Below are positions 43,293 through 52,838 of a DNA stretch of 64,000 bases, one piece after another. The position numbers were made by a program, and so were the translations under genes. Position 1 is the first letter of the stretch. Each line of letters opens with the position of its first letter. The stretch lies in NCBI GenBank assembly GCA_020636215.1, contig JACJYG010000006.1:310001-374000 (forward strand), given 5' to 3'. Source of the DNA: Lewinellaceae bacterium (GTDB lineage Bacteria; Bacteroidota; Bacteroidia; Chitinophagales; Saprospiraceae). The notes under the pieces were generated by a model. It was not told the DNA's origin and made no database searches. It saw nothing but the letters and a program-made list of their open reading frames with translations.

Positions 43293-44195
43293 TCAAAAAA
43301 ATACTTCTTGCGCTACCCGATAGGTATTCGCGTGCGCCTCGATGATATGGGCCAGGCGGTGGGAATAGCCGCCGCCCATGCTAACCGCTACCGGGATGTT
43401 GTGGCGCCGGCAGCTTTCAAGTACAAAGCGGTCGCGCGCTTTACAGCCTTCTATGCTCAGGCTGAGCCGGCCCAGTTTATCAGACCAGATCACGTCTACG
43501 CCACTTAGATAAAAGATCTGCTCGGGTTGTACTTCATCGAGCAGGCGCGGCAGGGTTTCCTGAAGGCTTTTCAGGTAGGGGCGGTCTTCGGTTTTATCCG
43601 GCAGCCCAATATCGAGGTCGGAAGCTTCTTTGCGATGGGGGTAGTTTTTTTCTCCATGCATGCTGAAGGTGAAAACCCGGCCCTCGTTTTGGAATATCTG
43701 CGCCGTGCCATTGCCTTGGTGTACGTCGAGGTCGACGACCAGGATCTTTTGTACTATATTATGGTGTAAAAGGTAATTGGCCGCTATGGCGATATCGTTG
43801 AGCAGGCAGAAGCCTTCACCTTTATAACTAAAGCTATGGTGGGTGCCCCCGGCCACATTGAGCGCTACACCGTACTGCCGGGAATAGAGCGCGCACTGTA
43901 CTGTGCCGTTAGCGATATGCCGCCCGCGCTCTACCAGCCTTTCCGACATGGGGAAGCCGATGGCGCGAACCTCCTTGCGGCTGAGTTGCTGCTGTTTTAG
44001 TTTCTCCCAGTATTCCTTTTCGTGGGTCAACAGAATGCTGTCTTCATCGAGCGGTCCCGGGTGGAAGAAATTATCTTCGGTAACCGTTCCTTCGTAGAGC
44101 AACTGCTCGGGCAACAGCTCGTACTTGGCCATGGGAAAGCGGTGCCCCTCCGGCAGTTCGTATTTATAAATCGGCGAAAAGGCGATCTTGAGCAT
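43293..44195 (-). CDS. Histone deacetylase superfamily protein
   Basis: 300 residues. The zinc and proton-relay residues are visible: GGTHHSFSYKGEGFCLLND, then DLDVHQGNGTAQIF and YLSGVDVIWSDKLGRLSLS, ending in GGGYS. This is the bacterial HDAC-like branch, with acetoin utilisation and acetylpolyamine amidohydrolases as known relatives. It removes acyl groups from lysine or polyamine nitrogens; the substrate is not evident. A -7 box TATCTTTG (44228-44235, minus) precedes it. Confidence 0.93.
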   Translation of the reverse strand: MLKIAFSPIYKYELPEGHRFPMAKYELLPEQLLYEGTVTEDNFFHPGPLDEDSILLTHEKEYWEKLKQQQLSRKEVRAIGFPMSERLVERGRHIANGTVQCALYSRQYGVALNVAGGTHHSFSYKGEGFCLLNDIAIAANYLLHHNIVQKILVVDLDVHQGNGTAQIFQNEGRVFTFSMHGEKNYPHRKEASDLDIGLPDKTEDRPYLKSLQETLPRLLDEVQPEQIFYLSGVDVIWSDKLGRLSLSIEGCKARDRFVLESCRRHNIPVAVSMGGGYSHRLAHIIEAHANTYRVAQEVFF

Positions 44196-44449
44196 GTAGG
44201 TTTTGGTTGCCTGCTGGATAAAAACGGCAAAGATAGTGGGAAGGTTTACGAGTTTGATGGCCTTCGCTTTTTCACCTGTATTAAAAAAACTATTTTTGTG
44301 GATCTTTGGTTATGCCTTTTCCGGGTGGAAGCTTGGCTGCCGTACGTGCCCCCAGCCGGAGAAGGGAAATTGTAGAAAACCATGTATTTCTGCTCCAACC
44401 CAAAGGTTGTAGGTACAGGTTCTAAAAAACGTCAATTAATATACACAGC

Positions 44450-45997
44450 ATGCAACTCAGCGAACAGGAATTATTGCGCCGCGAAAATCTTCAGAAATTG
44501 CGGGATATGGGCATCGAGCCCTATCCGGCGGAAGCCTTTGAAGTAACGGCTTACGCCAAAAAAATACAGGAAGAATTTCAGGAAGAAGCAGGCGAGCCGC
44601 TAAATTTCCAGCAAGCCAGCCTGGCCGGGCGCCTTATGGGCAGCCGGGTGATGGGCAAGGCTTCCTTTGCCGAACTGCAGGACAGCACCGGCCGGATTCA
44701 GCTCTACATCGCCCGCGATGAAATCTGCCCCGGCGAGGATAAGGAACTATACAACACCGTTTTCAAAAAATTGCTGGATATCGGCGATTTCATCGGAGTG
44801 AAGGGTTTTGTCTTCCGAACCCGTATGGGCGAAATTACCCTGCATGTGAAGGAACTGACTGTTCTGAGCAAAGCACTGCACCCCTTGCCCGTTGTCAAGC
44901 GCGACGAGGAAGGCAATGTTTATGACGCTTTCACTGACCCCGAACAGCGCTACCGGCAACGCTACGTCGACCTCACCGTGAACCCTCATGTCAAAGAGAT
45001 ATTTTTCAAGCGAAGCAAACTGATCTCCGCAATGCGCCGCTTCTTTGACGATCGCGGCTGGTTGGAGGTGGAAACACCAGCTTTGCAACCGATCCATGGT
45101 GGCGCCGCCGCTCGTCCTTTCAAAACTTTCCACAATACTCTTGAGATGCCGCTGTACCTGCGCATCGCCAACGAACTCTACCTCAAGCGCCTCATTGTGG
45201 GGGGCTTCGAAGGTGTCTATGAGATCGGCAAGATGTTCCGCAACGAAGGCATGGACCGTACTCATAATCCGGAGTTCACCTCCATGGAGATCTACGTGGC
45301 CTACAAGGATTACAATTGGATGATGGCCATGGTGGAACAGCTGACGGAGTATATAGCTCTGGAAGTCACGGGGCATACAAAAGTGGAATACGAGGGCAAA
45401 ATGATTGATTTTGCCGGCCCTTATCGCCGCCTCAGCATGTACGATGCAATTAAGGAATACACCGGAGTCGATATTTCCGAAATGGATGAAACGGCACTGC
45501 GGGCAACCTGCAAAAAAATGGACATAACCGTTGACGACAGCATGGGCAAGGGCAAGCTGATCGACGAGATCTTCGGCGAAAAGGTGGAGGAACACCTCAT
45601 CCAACCTACCTATATCATCGATTATCCTGTAGAAATGACGCCTCTGGCCAAAAAGCACCGCAGCCAGCCTGGCCTGGTGGAACGCTTTGAGCTATTCGTC
45701 AATGGTAAAGAGATCGCCAATGCCTATTCTGAGCTCAACGACCCCATCGATCAACGCCAGCGCCTGATGGATCAGCTCCGCCTGGCCGACCGTGGCGATT
45801 TCGAGGCCATGGCCATGGATGAGGATTTCCTTCGGTCTCTCGAGTACGGTATGCCGCCAACTTCCGGCCTGGGCATCGGCATCGACCGCCTCACGATGTT
45901 GCTGACCAACCAACATTCTATACAGGAAGTGCTTTTCTTCCCGCAGATGAGGCCGGAGAAAGCCGAACTCCCGGAACAAGATAAAAAAGAAGGCTAA
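44450..45997 (+). CDS. lysS: Lysyl-tRNA synthetase, class II
   Basis: 515 residues. The N-terminal OB-fold anticodon-binding domain (about 60-170, SLAGRLMGSRVMGKASFAEL) is followed by the class II catalytic core with motif 2 FRNEGMDRTHNPEF and motif 3 GLGIGIDRLTML. It charges tRNA-Lys. A perfect -7 box TATTTTTG at 44291-44298 would give a leader of about 145 bases. It is divergent from the HDAC-like gene. Confidence 0.97.
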   Translation: MQLSEQELLRRENLQKLRDMGIEPYPAEAFEVTAYAKKIQEEFQEEAGEPLNFQQASLAGRLMGSRVMGKASFAELQDSTGRIQLYIARDEICPGEDKELYNTVFKKLLDIGDFIGVKGFVFRTRMGEITLHVKELTVLSKALHPLPVVKRDEEGNVYDAFTDPEQRYRQRYVDLTVNPHVKEIFFKRSKLISAMRRFFDDRGWLEVETPALQPIHGGAAARPFKTFHNTLEMPLYLRIANELYLKRLIVGGFEGVYEIGKMFRNEGMDRTHNPEFTSMEIYVAYKDYNWMMAMVEQLTEYIALEVTGHTKVEYEGKMIDFAGPYRRLSMYDAIKEYTGVDISEMDETALRATCKKMDITVDDSMGKGKLIDEIFGEKVEEHLIQPTYIIDYPVEMTPLAKKHRSQPGLVERFELFVNGKEIANAYSELNDPIDQRQRLMDQLRLADRGDFEAMAMDEDFLRSLEYGMPPTSGLGIGIDRLTMLLTNQHSIQEVLFFPQMRPEKAELPEQDKKEG

Positions 45998-46136
45998 CAG
46001 GGGAGGTTTTACCGGCGGGAAGTCAAGGCATAGTAATGCATAGTGAGCCTTCGGGGGTATCTACCCCTGGGGTTAAAACTACATCTTATCCCTGTTTTTT
46101 ATATCTTAATGCCGGAAAACCAAACCACCAAATATC

Positions 46137-46766
46137 ATGACAATTCAAAAATTAGTATTGATTGGACTCGGCCTGTGTATCATCCTCAACATGGGGTGTG
46201 GCGGTTCCGATAAAAAAGCAGACGCCACTTCCGAACAGGCTGCGGGTGGCGCTCAGGAGGAATCCCAAAGCGTGGAAGAGGCCATGAAGGATGTCAAAGA
46301 GGCCCTGCAAGGAAATGGCGAGGTCAAAGAAGTCGTCGATTTCAGGAAACTTAAGGAATTGTTGCCGGAAGAACTGGCCGGAATGGACCGCATCTCCCAC
46401 TCCGGGGAAAAGGCTGGCATGTTTGGCATGAATATGTCAACTGCTACGGCGGAGTACAGGGGCGACGATCAGGAGTTAGAGGTAACCTTCGTAGATTTTG
46501 CCGGGATGAGTGCGGCTTTGTCGGGCTTGGCCGGTTGGGCAACGATGGAAATGGACCGCGAAACGGACTCGGGCTATGAGCGCACCACAATGATAGATGG
46601 CTACAAAGCTTTCGAAAAATATGACAAGTCCAGCAAATCAGGTGAGGTCAGCCTCCTGGTTGAGAACCGCTTTATAGTGACGGTAAACGGTCGAAATATA
46701 GAGGAAAAGACGATGGCAAAAGCAATCGATCAGTTAGGGCTGAAACAATTGGCCCGGCTGAAATAG
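46137..46766 (+). CDS. Hypothetical lipoprotein
   Basis: 209 residues. The signal ends in a lipobox with Cys (NMGC), followed by an acidic linker rich in E, Q and A (about 25-65). A small globular part, VDFRKLKELLPEELAGMDR, SGEKAGMFGMNMSTATAEY and VEVTFVDFAGM-like strands, ends in MAKAIDQLGLKQLARLK. I do not recognise the family. Its stop TAG is immediately next to the stop of the convergent gene (46767), with no bases between. Confidence 0.75.
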   Translation: MTIQKLVLIGLGLCIILNMGCGGSDKKADATSEQAAGGAQEESQSVEEAMKDVKEALQGNGEVKEVVDFRKLKELLPEELAGMDRISHSGEKAGMFGMNMSTATAEYRGDDQELEVTFVDFAGMSAALSGLAGWATMEMDRETDSGYERTTMIDGYKAFEKYDKSSKSGEVSLLVENRFIVTVNGRNIEEKTMAKAIDQLGLKQLARLK

Positions 46767-47159
46767 TCAGGAATTTTCTTCCTCCTGCCGCCGCCGCTCC
46801 AGCACGCGGTGGAATTTAAGCAGGTGTTCCGGGTCCGATTCGTTGTAAACGCAGAGGATCAGGGTTGTCTTCTTCCTGCGGTCGATCGGGAAGAGGATCT
46901 TAATGGGGTTGTGGACGTAGCCGTTGTCTTCAAAAAGCAGGATCTGGCGGTTGCGCGTAGGCAGTCGAAACAATTTCAATTCATCGGCATTGCGTGGTAG
47001 TGGAACGTCGCTGTAGCCTTCTTCTCGCAGGAACTGGCGCACCATCTCATAGGAGTGCTCGAGATTGGACCCGGCAAAGACGGTTCGATATTCGTAACCG
47101 TCGCTTTCGCCACCAACGTATTCCGTACCCTCTGATGGAAAATCCTTGCGCAATGCCAT
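46767..47159 (-). CDS. Conserved hypothetical protein
   Basis: 130 residues, cytosolic. Features: FPSEGTEYVGGESDGYEYRTVFAGSN, a short helix HSYEMVRQFLREEGYSD, then strands RNRQILLFEDNGYVHNPIKILF and KKTTLILCVYNE with a basic C-terminal helix. No motif is recognised. It abuts the lipoprotein gene stop to stop; transcription of each must pass into the other or stop inside the coding end. Confidence 0.7.
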   Translation of the reverse strand: MALRKDFPSEGTEYVGGESDGYEYRTVFAGSNLEHSYEMVRQFLREEGYSDVPLPRNADELKLFRLPTRNRQILLFEDNGYVHNPIKILFPIDRRKKTTLILCVYNESDPEHLLKFHRVLERRRQEEENS

Positions 47160-47302
47160 TTCGGAGTAAATCGATTAGCCGTTTTTGATATTACCATAGC
47201 CACCTAAACTGAAGGCGGGATGCAAAATTAAGGAAATAATAGACAACTACTTATGCGGGAGCTTTGCCCTCGGCTTTTTTTTGATCACTACCTGCGTTAA
47301 TT

Positions 47303-47833
47303 ATGCCTGTTCTCCCCTTTTTTCTGAGCATTGCCTTTACTGCATTAATGGCGCAGTTGACCATTCATCTGCCGGAAGCTACTGGAGGGATTCCGATCAC
47401 CGGGCAAAGCCTGGCGGTGTTGCTGGTAGGCATGCTACTGCGGCAGCCCTGGGGCGCGCTGGCCGTAAGCACTTATGTACTAATTGGCCTGTTGGGCCTT
47501 CCGGTCTTTGCCGACGGGCGAAGCGGCTGGGCAGTGCTGGCCGGCGGCAGTGGCGGATTTTTACTGGGCTTCATCGCTGGAGCCGCCATGCTGGGGTGGC
47601 TGGGTGAACTGGGCTGGGGGCGCCACCTGGGAAAAGCATTGGCGGCAATGGCCATTGGCACGGCGATCATCCTGGCTTTCGGCTTGCTGCGCCTGGCCCT
47701 GTTATACGGCTGGGAGAAAGCCCTGTCCTACGGATTTTATCCATTCTGGCCAGGTGCTTTGGTGAAAATCGTTGTTGGGGCTATCCTGGCCTGGGGAGCG
47801 ACGATGGCTTTCGTACCCGTCAAGGAGAACTAG
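47303..47833 (+). CDS. bioY: BioY biotin transporter
   Basis: 176 residues with six membrane segments, the substrate-binding S component of a biotin ECF transporter. The signature GGIPITGQSLAVLLVGMLL is at the N-terminus, with STYVLIGLLGLPVFADG and a final GALVKIVVGAILAWG. In many bacteria BioY acts with a shared energising module; none is in the window. No biotin operator was recognised upstream. Confidence 0.92.
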   Translation: MPVLPFFLSIAFTALMAQLTIHLPEATGGIPITGQSLAVLLVGMLLRQPWGALAVSTYVLIGLLGLPVFADGRSGWAVLAGGSGGFLLGFIAGAAMLGWLGELGWGRHLGKALAAMAIGTAIILAFGLLRLALLYGWEKALSYGFYPFWPGALVKIVVGAILAWGATMAFVPVKEN

Positions 47834-47865
47834 AAAGTAGCCGAGTGTCCGGGGCCTGGGAAGCT

Positions 47866-47930
47866 GCTCAAACACCCACTCCTCAAATACCCAAACACCT
47901 ATACACGCATACACCCACACTCCGCCACCT
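47866..47930. repeat. CTCAAACAC word repeats after bioY
   Basis: CTCAAACACCCACTCCTCAAATACCC, then AAACACCTATACACGCATACACCC in imperfect 8-9-base units. It belongs to the word family of 36849 and 57864. A near-promoter TATATTCG (about 47938) follows before the WG-repeat gene. Confidence 0.65.
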
Positions 47931-47983
47931 TTTCCCTATATTCGCACCTAATCAATTAACAGGGGCAATCTGTCCATCATTCC

Positions 47984-49003
47984 ATGAGTGCACCGCTATA
48001 TAAAATACGAGCGCAAGGCCGCTTCGGCTTCATCAACGGGCAGGGCGAAGTGGTGATCGAACCGCAGTATCTGGAGGCTGAAGATTTTTACAATGGGTTC
48101 TCCCGAGTGCGATTCAACGAAAAGCTCGTACCCATGGATACCATGGGCCGCCTCCTGCTGAAGCACCTTTTTAATTTTGTCGGATTTTTTGAGGAAAGCC
48201 TGGCCCGTGCACAGCTCGTAAATCGTTGGGGCTATATTGACAGACGGGGAGACTTGGTGGTGGATATCCAGTACGAAGATGCTGGCGACTTCAGCGAGGG
48301 ATTGGCCCCTGCCCGTAAGAGTAACCGCTATGGGTTTATAGGGCCGGATGGCGCATGGAAGATCCGATCTCAATTCGAAGCGGCTCGGGAGTTTTCCGCA
48401 GGGCTGGCCCCGGTGCAATTGGTGGAAAAGTGGGGCTATATCGACCAGGAGGGTGAATTGGCCATTGCCCCGCAGTTTGACGACTGCCAGAGCTTCCAGG
48501 GCGAGGTAGCGGTGGTCCGGCAAGGTAAATTATGGGGCTTAATCAACCGCCATGGGGAGCTACTAGCCGAACCTCAATTCGAAATTCAGGAAGGCTACGC
48601 CAATGGCGAGTTTTTCGATGGGATGGCCATTATTATCCAGGATGGGCTGTATGGCTTCATCGATCAGGAAGGCGAGTTGCCTATTCCCCCCGCCTTCGCC
48701 TTTGCCGGGGACTTTGGGGAAGGCCTCGCTCCGGTAGAACAGCACGGCCGTTTCGGGTATATCGATAAAGCCGGTAGCATCGTTATTCCGCCCCGTTTTG
48801 AAGATGCCGGCCTTTTTGCCAATGGCCTGGCGCAAGTAAAGGCCAACGGTCATTGGGGGTATATCGATCGGGGAGGGGAGTGGCGTATTCCCCCCAAATA
48901 TGAGGGCGCGCTGCCCTTTCGAGATGGCCTTGCCCTTCTGGCGTATCAGGGCCGATGGCGATACATCGATGCCCTGGGACAGGTGGTATGGGAGGAAAGC
49001 TAA
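47984..49003 (+). CDS. WG-repeat protein
   Basis: 339 residues built almost entirely of WG (KWG) repeats. About nine units are visible with the pattern (W/Y)GFID-x-x-G-E-x-x-I-x-P-x-(F/Y)-x-x-A-x-x-F-x-x-G-L-A, for example WGYIDRRGDLVVDIQYEDAG, YGFIDQEGELPIPPAFAFAG and WGYIDRGGEWRIPPKYEGAL. No signal peptide, so cytosolic unless exported in another way. The second repeat (about 45-75) is degenerate. Such proteins probably form beta-propeller-like binding scaffolds; the partner is unknown. Confidence 0.92.
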   Translation: MSAPLYKIRAQGRFGFINGQGEVVIEPQYLEAEDFYNGFSRVRFNEKLVPMDTMGRLLLKHLFNFVGFFEESLARAQLVNRWGYIDRRGDLVVDIQYEDAGDFSEGLAPARKSNRYGFIGPDGAWKIRSQFEAAREFSAGLAPVQLVEKWGYIDQEGELAIAPQFDDCQSFQGEVAVVRQGKLWGLINRHGELLAEPQFEIQEGYANGEFFDGMAIIIQDGLYGFIDQEGELPIPPAFAFAGDFGEGLAPVEQHGRFGYIDKAGSIVIPPRFEDAGLFANGLAQVKANGHWGYIDRGGEWRIPPKYEGALPFRDGLALLAYQGRWRYIDALGQVVWEES

Positions 49004-49098
49004 GTGAGCGGCATCCAGGGGAGGCTATACTGCTGAGCGGGATTCAAAGCGGTACAGAAAACCCAATCGAGCGCCATACCATATAGCCATATAACAAT

Positions 49099-49755
49099 TT
49101 ACGACCCTTTCAACCTGGCGATTACCGTCTTATTTCCCTTTACTTTATCGCCAATGTTTACTTTTACTTCCGCATCTAAAGGCAGGAACACATCTACCCG
49201 GGAACCGAATTTGATGAACCCCATCTCGCTGCCTTGTTCCACTTCCTGGCCAACCTGAAGGTAGTTTTTAATGCGCTTGGCCATAGCACCAGCGATCTGT
49301 CGTAGCAAAATTTCCGTCTGGCCATTATCGATGACGACTGTGGTTCGTTCGTTTTCGGTGGAAGACTTGGGGTGCCAGGCTACCAGGTATTTGCCAGGGT
49401 GGTGTTTGATATACCGTACTTTGCCTCCCACAGGATTTCGGTTGACATGGACGTTGACCGGCGACATGAAGATGCTGACCTGTAGGCGCCGCTCGTGCAG
49501 GTATTCCGTTTCGTCCGCTTCTTCGATGACTACCACCCTGCCATCCGCCGGGGCATAGACCAGCTTTTCGTTGGCGACTTTTATTTGCCGGTTAGGATGG
49601 CGGAAAAACTGTAGCACCATTCCAAATAGAAAAAGGGAAACGAAGCCTGCCAGGAAAAGAATGCCCGGAGCCAGCCAGTAAATCAGCAAATTGAGCAGTA
49701 ACAGCCCAAGGGCTGATCCAATCAGAATAAGATGTCCTTCCTTGTGTATTTTCAT
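49099..49755 (-). CDS. psd: Phosphatidylserine decarboxylase family (short form)
   Basis: 218 residues with two N-terminal membrane helices. The pyruvoyl precursor is cleaved between Gly184 and Ser185 in IKFGSRVDVF. Other blocks are APADGRVVVIEE, VSIFMSPVNVHVNRNPVGG and QIAGAMAKRI. The short form is usual in Bacteroidota. It makes phosphatidylethanolamine from phosphatidylserine. It follows cdsA by about 130 bases on the same strand but also has its own promoter (49775-49807). Confidence 0.95.
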   Translation of the reverse strand: MKIHKEGHLILIGSALGLLLLNLLIYWLAPGILFLAGFVSLFLFGMVLQFFRHPNRQIKVANEKLVYAPADGRVVVIEEADETEYLHERRLQVSIFMSPVNVHVNRNPVGGKVRYIKHHPGKYLVAWHPKSSTENERTTVVIDNGQTEILLRQIAGAMAKRIKNYLQVGQEVEQGSEMGFIKFGSRVDVFLPLDAEVKVNIGDKVKGNKTVIARLKGS

Positions 49756-49774
49756 GATCCCAATTCATTTGCAG

Positions 49775-49807
49775 CAAAGTTACACGGGCCGGCCGGGATT
49801 GTGCAAA
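49775..49807 (-). promoter_or_regulatory. -33/-7 promoter for psd
   Basis: On the minus strand TTTG (49804-49807), a 21-base spacer and TAACTTTG (49775-49782) match the Bacteroidota consensus closely. The psd start is about 20 bases downstream. Confidence 0.7.
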
Positions 49808-49884
49808 AACGGCAGGAGGTTTTTTGGCTCTGGGGGCATCTTGTAGGTGGCCTGGTGTCTGGTACATCTGCCGGCGTTCTAGAA

Positions 49885-50733
49885 CTACACTCCAGCCATC
49901 CTCACCCAAAGGATATAGGCTGTGGCGAAAGGCAGGAGGAAAATAAAAGCATCAAACCGGTCGAGCAGGCCGCCATGGCCAGGGAGTATGGAACCTGAAT
50001 CCTTAATTTGGGCGCTCCGTTTGAGCATGGATTCGACAAGGTCGCCCAGAGAACCAAAGACAACGACAATACCAGCAAGTACGATCCAGTCCACAAGCCG
50101 CAGGCCACCTAGGAATTGGTGAACAAAAATGGCCACCAGGAGGGTGGAAAGCGTACCGCCGACTGCGCCTTCCCAGGTCTTTTTAGGTGAAATACGGGGA
50201 AAAAGAGGTGTCTTCCCGAAACGGGAGCCTACCAGATAAGCGCCGGTATCATTGACCCAGGTCATGGCCAACAGGCCAAAAACAGTGTTGGCGTGAAAAT
50301 ATCCATCCTCAAAAGCGATAAACTCCAGAAGGGCAAAGGGAACCCCGATATAGCCCATCCCCAGCACTATGAAAGCTACATTGACAAAGGGCTGCTCCGA
50401 TCGGCTATACAATTCGTAAATGAAAGCAGAGAAAACAACGGGAAAAAACAATAGGGCGGCAATGGCAATGAAAGCTTCTTTATTAGATATGAGGTCGAGT
50501 TGAACGATTGAAGCCAGCAGATAGGGCACCATTCCAAGAGTCAGCCCCAGCCATTGCCGGATCAGGTCCCGCCGCTGATTCTTCATAAGCACGATGTTGA
50601 AAAACTCCCAAAGGCAAAGCCCGGTGATCAATGCAAAGAGAAGGACAAAAGCATGACGCCCGCCATAGATCCCTCCCAGCATGACGATCACAAAAATAAA
50701 CGCAGTTGCGCCCCGTCTTAATAATCCTTTCAT
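49885..50733 (-). CDS. cdsA: Phosphatidate cytidylyltransferase
   Basis: 282 residues with about seven membrane helices. It makes CDP-diacylglycerol from phosphatidic acid and CTP. The CDS signature is complete: SMLKRSAQIKDSGSILPGHG followed by GLLDRFD, and ISPKKTWEGAVGG comes earlier. The start ATG overlaps the stop of the CPBP protease gene (ATGA, 50730-50733), so the two are translationally coupled. Confidence 0.96.
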   Translation of the reverse strand: MKGLLRRGATAFIFVIVMLGGIYGGRHAFVLLFALITGLCLWEFFNIVLMKNQRRDLIRQWLGLTLGMVPYLLASIVQLDLISNKEAFIAIAALLFFPVVFSAFIYELYSRSEQPFVNVAFIVLGMGYIGVPFALLEFIAFEDGYFHANTVFGLLAMTWVNDTGAYLVGSRFGKTPLFPRISPKKTWEGAVGGTLSTLLVAIFVHQFLGGLRLVDWIVLAGIVVVFGSLGDLVESMLKRSAQIKDSGSILPGHGGLLDRFDAFIFLLPFATAYILWVRMAGV

Positions 50734-51680
50734 GGTTCGTCGGTTACGGCCGGCTGATTAGCATTGGCCTCTTCGTCAACCGGCACAGTTATGGTTCTGT
50801 GCTGGTAAAGATAAAAACTAAGCGCGGCAACCAATACTGCGGAAACGGTGATTCCCATCCAATTGACATCCTGGAGGCTGGCCTCGGGTAACTCCTGGCT
50901 CTTGAAATATTGCGCGGCCACCTGCAGCCCGTTGACAAAGAAATGGGCGATGATGGGCGGCCAAAGGCTGCGGGACCAGTAAAAAAGGTAGCCTAAGCCG
51001 GCACCCAGCAGCAATCGTGGCAACAGGCCGGCGAACTGCAGGTGAAAGGCGCTGAAGATCAGGGCGGTGATCCAGATGGCGGCAACGGGTTTGTGGGAAA
51101 CCTGCTCCAGCTTTTGTTGCAGAATGCCCCGGAATACCAACTCCTCCCCGATGGCAGGCAATACTGCCACTACCAAGAGGGTGAATAGCAGTTCCGCCGG
51201 GCTTTTCATCACCAGCAGGCCTTTGACGAGGCGGCCGGCGCTGCCTTCCATATCCGTGGCCCAGTCGGGTAATGGAATTTGTTGATTCAACCAGTAAGCT
51301 AACTGCGACACACCAAAGATGCCCAGGAGGAAAAAAACACCAGCTGTAATGAAATTAAGGGATGGCAGGCGGCCAAGCTTCAAAAATCGCCACCAATCGG
51401 AACGATATAAAACCAGGGAAACAAATATTGCAGGCAGGGCGAAGGTGAACAAATGAGCGAAGAAATTAAAGGCCCGAAGCAGGTTGCGTTCTTCCAGGCT
51501 GCTTTGTTCGTTAAAGGTAGCGATCAGGCCCGTTACGGAAACGCCTTGCAGGTGGCTGATCAGAAAACCAATGCCGTTCCCGATGCCGCTTCCGAGCACC
51601 ATCGCCAGGAGGAGCAAAAGCAGGGCCGCCCAGGGAGAAAAACCAAAGCGTTGCTCGAAATCATCTTTTAAGGGGCCCAT
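50730..51680 (-). CDS. CPBP-family intramembrane glutamic protease
   Basis: 316 residues (320 if the start is 51692), seven or eight membrane helices. Motif 1 is EELVFR (in PAIGEELVFRGIL), motif 2 is the FSAFH segment and motif 3 is HFFVN. Members include CAAX prenyl proteases and bacteriocin self-immunity proteins; in lipid operons the role is unclear. It is the first gene of the CPBP-cdsA-(psd) operon and overlaps cdsA by four bases. Confidence 0.9.
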   Translation of the reverse strand: MGPLKDDFEQRFGFSPWAALLLLLLAMVLGSGIGNGIGFLISHLQGVSVTGLIATFNEQSSLEERNLLRAFNFFAHLFTFALPAIFVSLVLYRSDWWRFLKLGRLPSLNFITAGVFFLLGIFGVSQLAYWLNQQIPLPDWATDMEGSAGRLVKGLLVMKSPAELLFTLLVVAVLPAIGEELVFRGILQQKLEQVSHKPVAAIWITALIFSAFHLQFAGLLPRLLLGAGLGYLFYWSRSLWPPIIAHFFVNGLQVAAQYFKSQELPEASLQDVNWMGITVSAVLVAALSFYLYQHRTITVPVDEEANANQPAVTDEP

Positions 51681-51795
51681 GCTGCCTGGCATTGTTATCT
51701 TGTTGAAATTATGAATTAGATTTGTGCTGGAACAGACGCAAATATCCTCATAACTACTGCAAAGTAATATTGTTTTACAATTCTATTTTACGATT

Positions 51796-52509
51796 ATGGC
51801 CCGATTAAGTGTAAACATCAATAAGATAGCCCTCATTCGCAATTCCCGAAAGGGCAACCTCCCCGACCTGGTGAAGGCCGCCAAAGATTGTGAAGCATTT
51901 GGCGCCGAGGGGATTACCGTACATCCCCGGCCTGACGAGCGGCATGTCCGCTATTCCGATATTCCAGCCCTGAAACAGGTGGTGGCCACGGAGTTCAACA
52001 TCGAAGGCAACCCCACCGAGGCCTTTTTGGAACTCGTCCTGAAATACAAACCGACACAGTGTACGCTCGTCCCTGATGCGCCCGACGTACTTACCTCTGA
52101 TCAGGGCTGGGATACGATCGGCCAGAAAGCCCTGCTCACGGATGTGGTGGCGCGCCTGCAGGAGAAGGGCATCCGCGTTTCCATTTTTGTGGACGCCGAG
52201 GAGCGCCATGTCGAAGGCGCCAAAGCCGTTGGGGCTGACCGTATCGAATTTTACACCGGAAACTATGCCGCCATGTTTCCTAAAAACCCTTCTCTCGCCG
52301 TGGATGCCCATACCCGCTGCGCTCGGCTGGCCAATGAAATAGGCATCGGCATTAATGCCGGCCATGACCTCAACCTCGATAACCTACGCTATTACAATGA
52401 ACAGGTGGAAGGCCTGCTCGAAGTCTCTATAGGCCATGCGCTCATTACAGACGCCCTCTATTTTGGACTGCAGAATACGATTCAAATGTACCTGCGGCAG
52501 TTGAGGTGA
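51796..52509 (+). CDS. pdxJ: Pyridoxine 5'-phosphate synthase
   Basis: 237 residues. It condenses 1-deoxyxylulose 5-phosphate with 3-amino-2-oxopropyl phosphate to pyridoxine 5'-phosphate. Blocks are LSVNINKIALIRNSR, ITVHPRPDERHVRYSDI, CTLVPDAPDVLTSDQGWD, VSIFVDAEERHVEGA, IGINAGHDLN and LLEVSIGHALITDAL. It works with PdxH at 21716. It is divergent from the CPBP gene. Confidence 0.97.
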   Translation: MARLSVNINKIALIRNSRKGNLPDLVKAAKDCEAFGAEGITVHPRPDERHVRYSDIPALKQVVATEFNIEGNPTEAFLELVLKYKPTQCTLVPDAPDVLTSDQGWDTIGQKALLTDVVARLQEKGIRVSIFVDAEERHVEGAKAVGADRIEFYTGNYAAMFPKNPSLAVDAHTRCARLANEIGIGINAGHDLNLDNLRYYNEQVEGLLEVSIGHALITDALYFGLQNTIQMYLRQLR

Positions 52510-52600
52510 TACCTTTTAGTAATAAAGAGTGGGCAGTGTTTTTATTTGTTGCTGAAAATTGCCCTGGCGGCTCTTCCGAACAGGCCGTTCCATTACTATG

Positions 52601-52614
52601 TACACGCGCGTGTA
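52601..52614. promoter_or_regulatory. Perfect 14-bp palindrome upstream of susC
   Basis: TACACGCGCGTGTA is a perfect palindrome in an otherwise AT-rich 374-base gap between pdxJ and susC, 225 bases before the susC promoter. It could be an operator. Nothing else is seen in 52510-52800; a reading frame at 52506-52715 has no protein character. Confidence 0.4.
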
Positions 52615-52838
52615 AACAGTTTGCACTGGAAGGTCCGTTAGGTTCTTTCTTAGCTGTAACAGGGAATAAAAAGGTTTTTTTGATGAATAGAATATGGATT
52701 TTATTGTTTATTTAATAGTTTCATTAATAGAATTTTAGGTTGTTTTTTAAAACTAAAGAAATTGAGCAGCAGCTTTTTGCAGGCTTGCTTCGTTTACATT
52801 TAGTCATTCTTTTGTAGGGTGAAATTTTTATAAAGCCC

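Noticed and set aside
52506..52715. 69-codon frame between pdxJ and susC
   Set aside because: It overlaps the pdxJ end, has no protein-like composition and no promoter.
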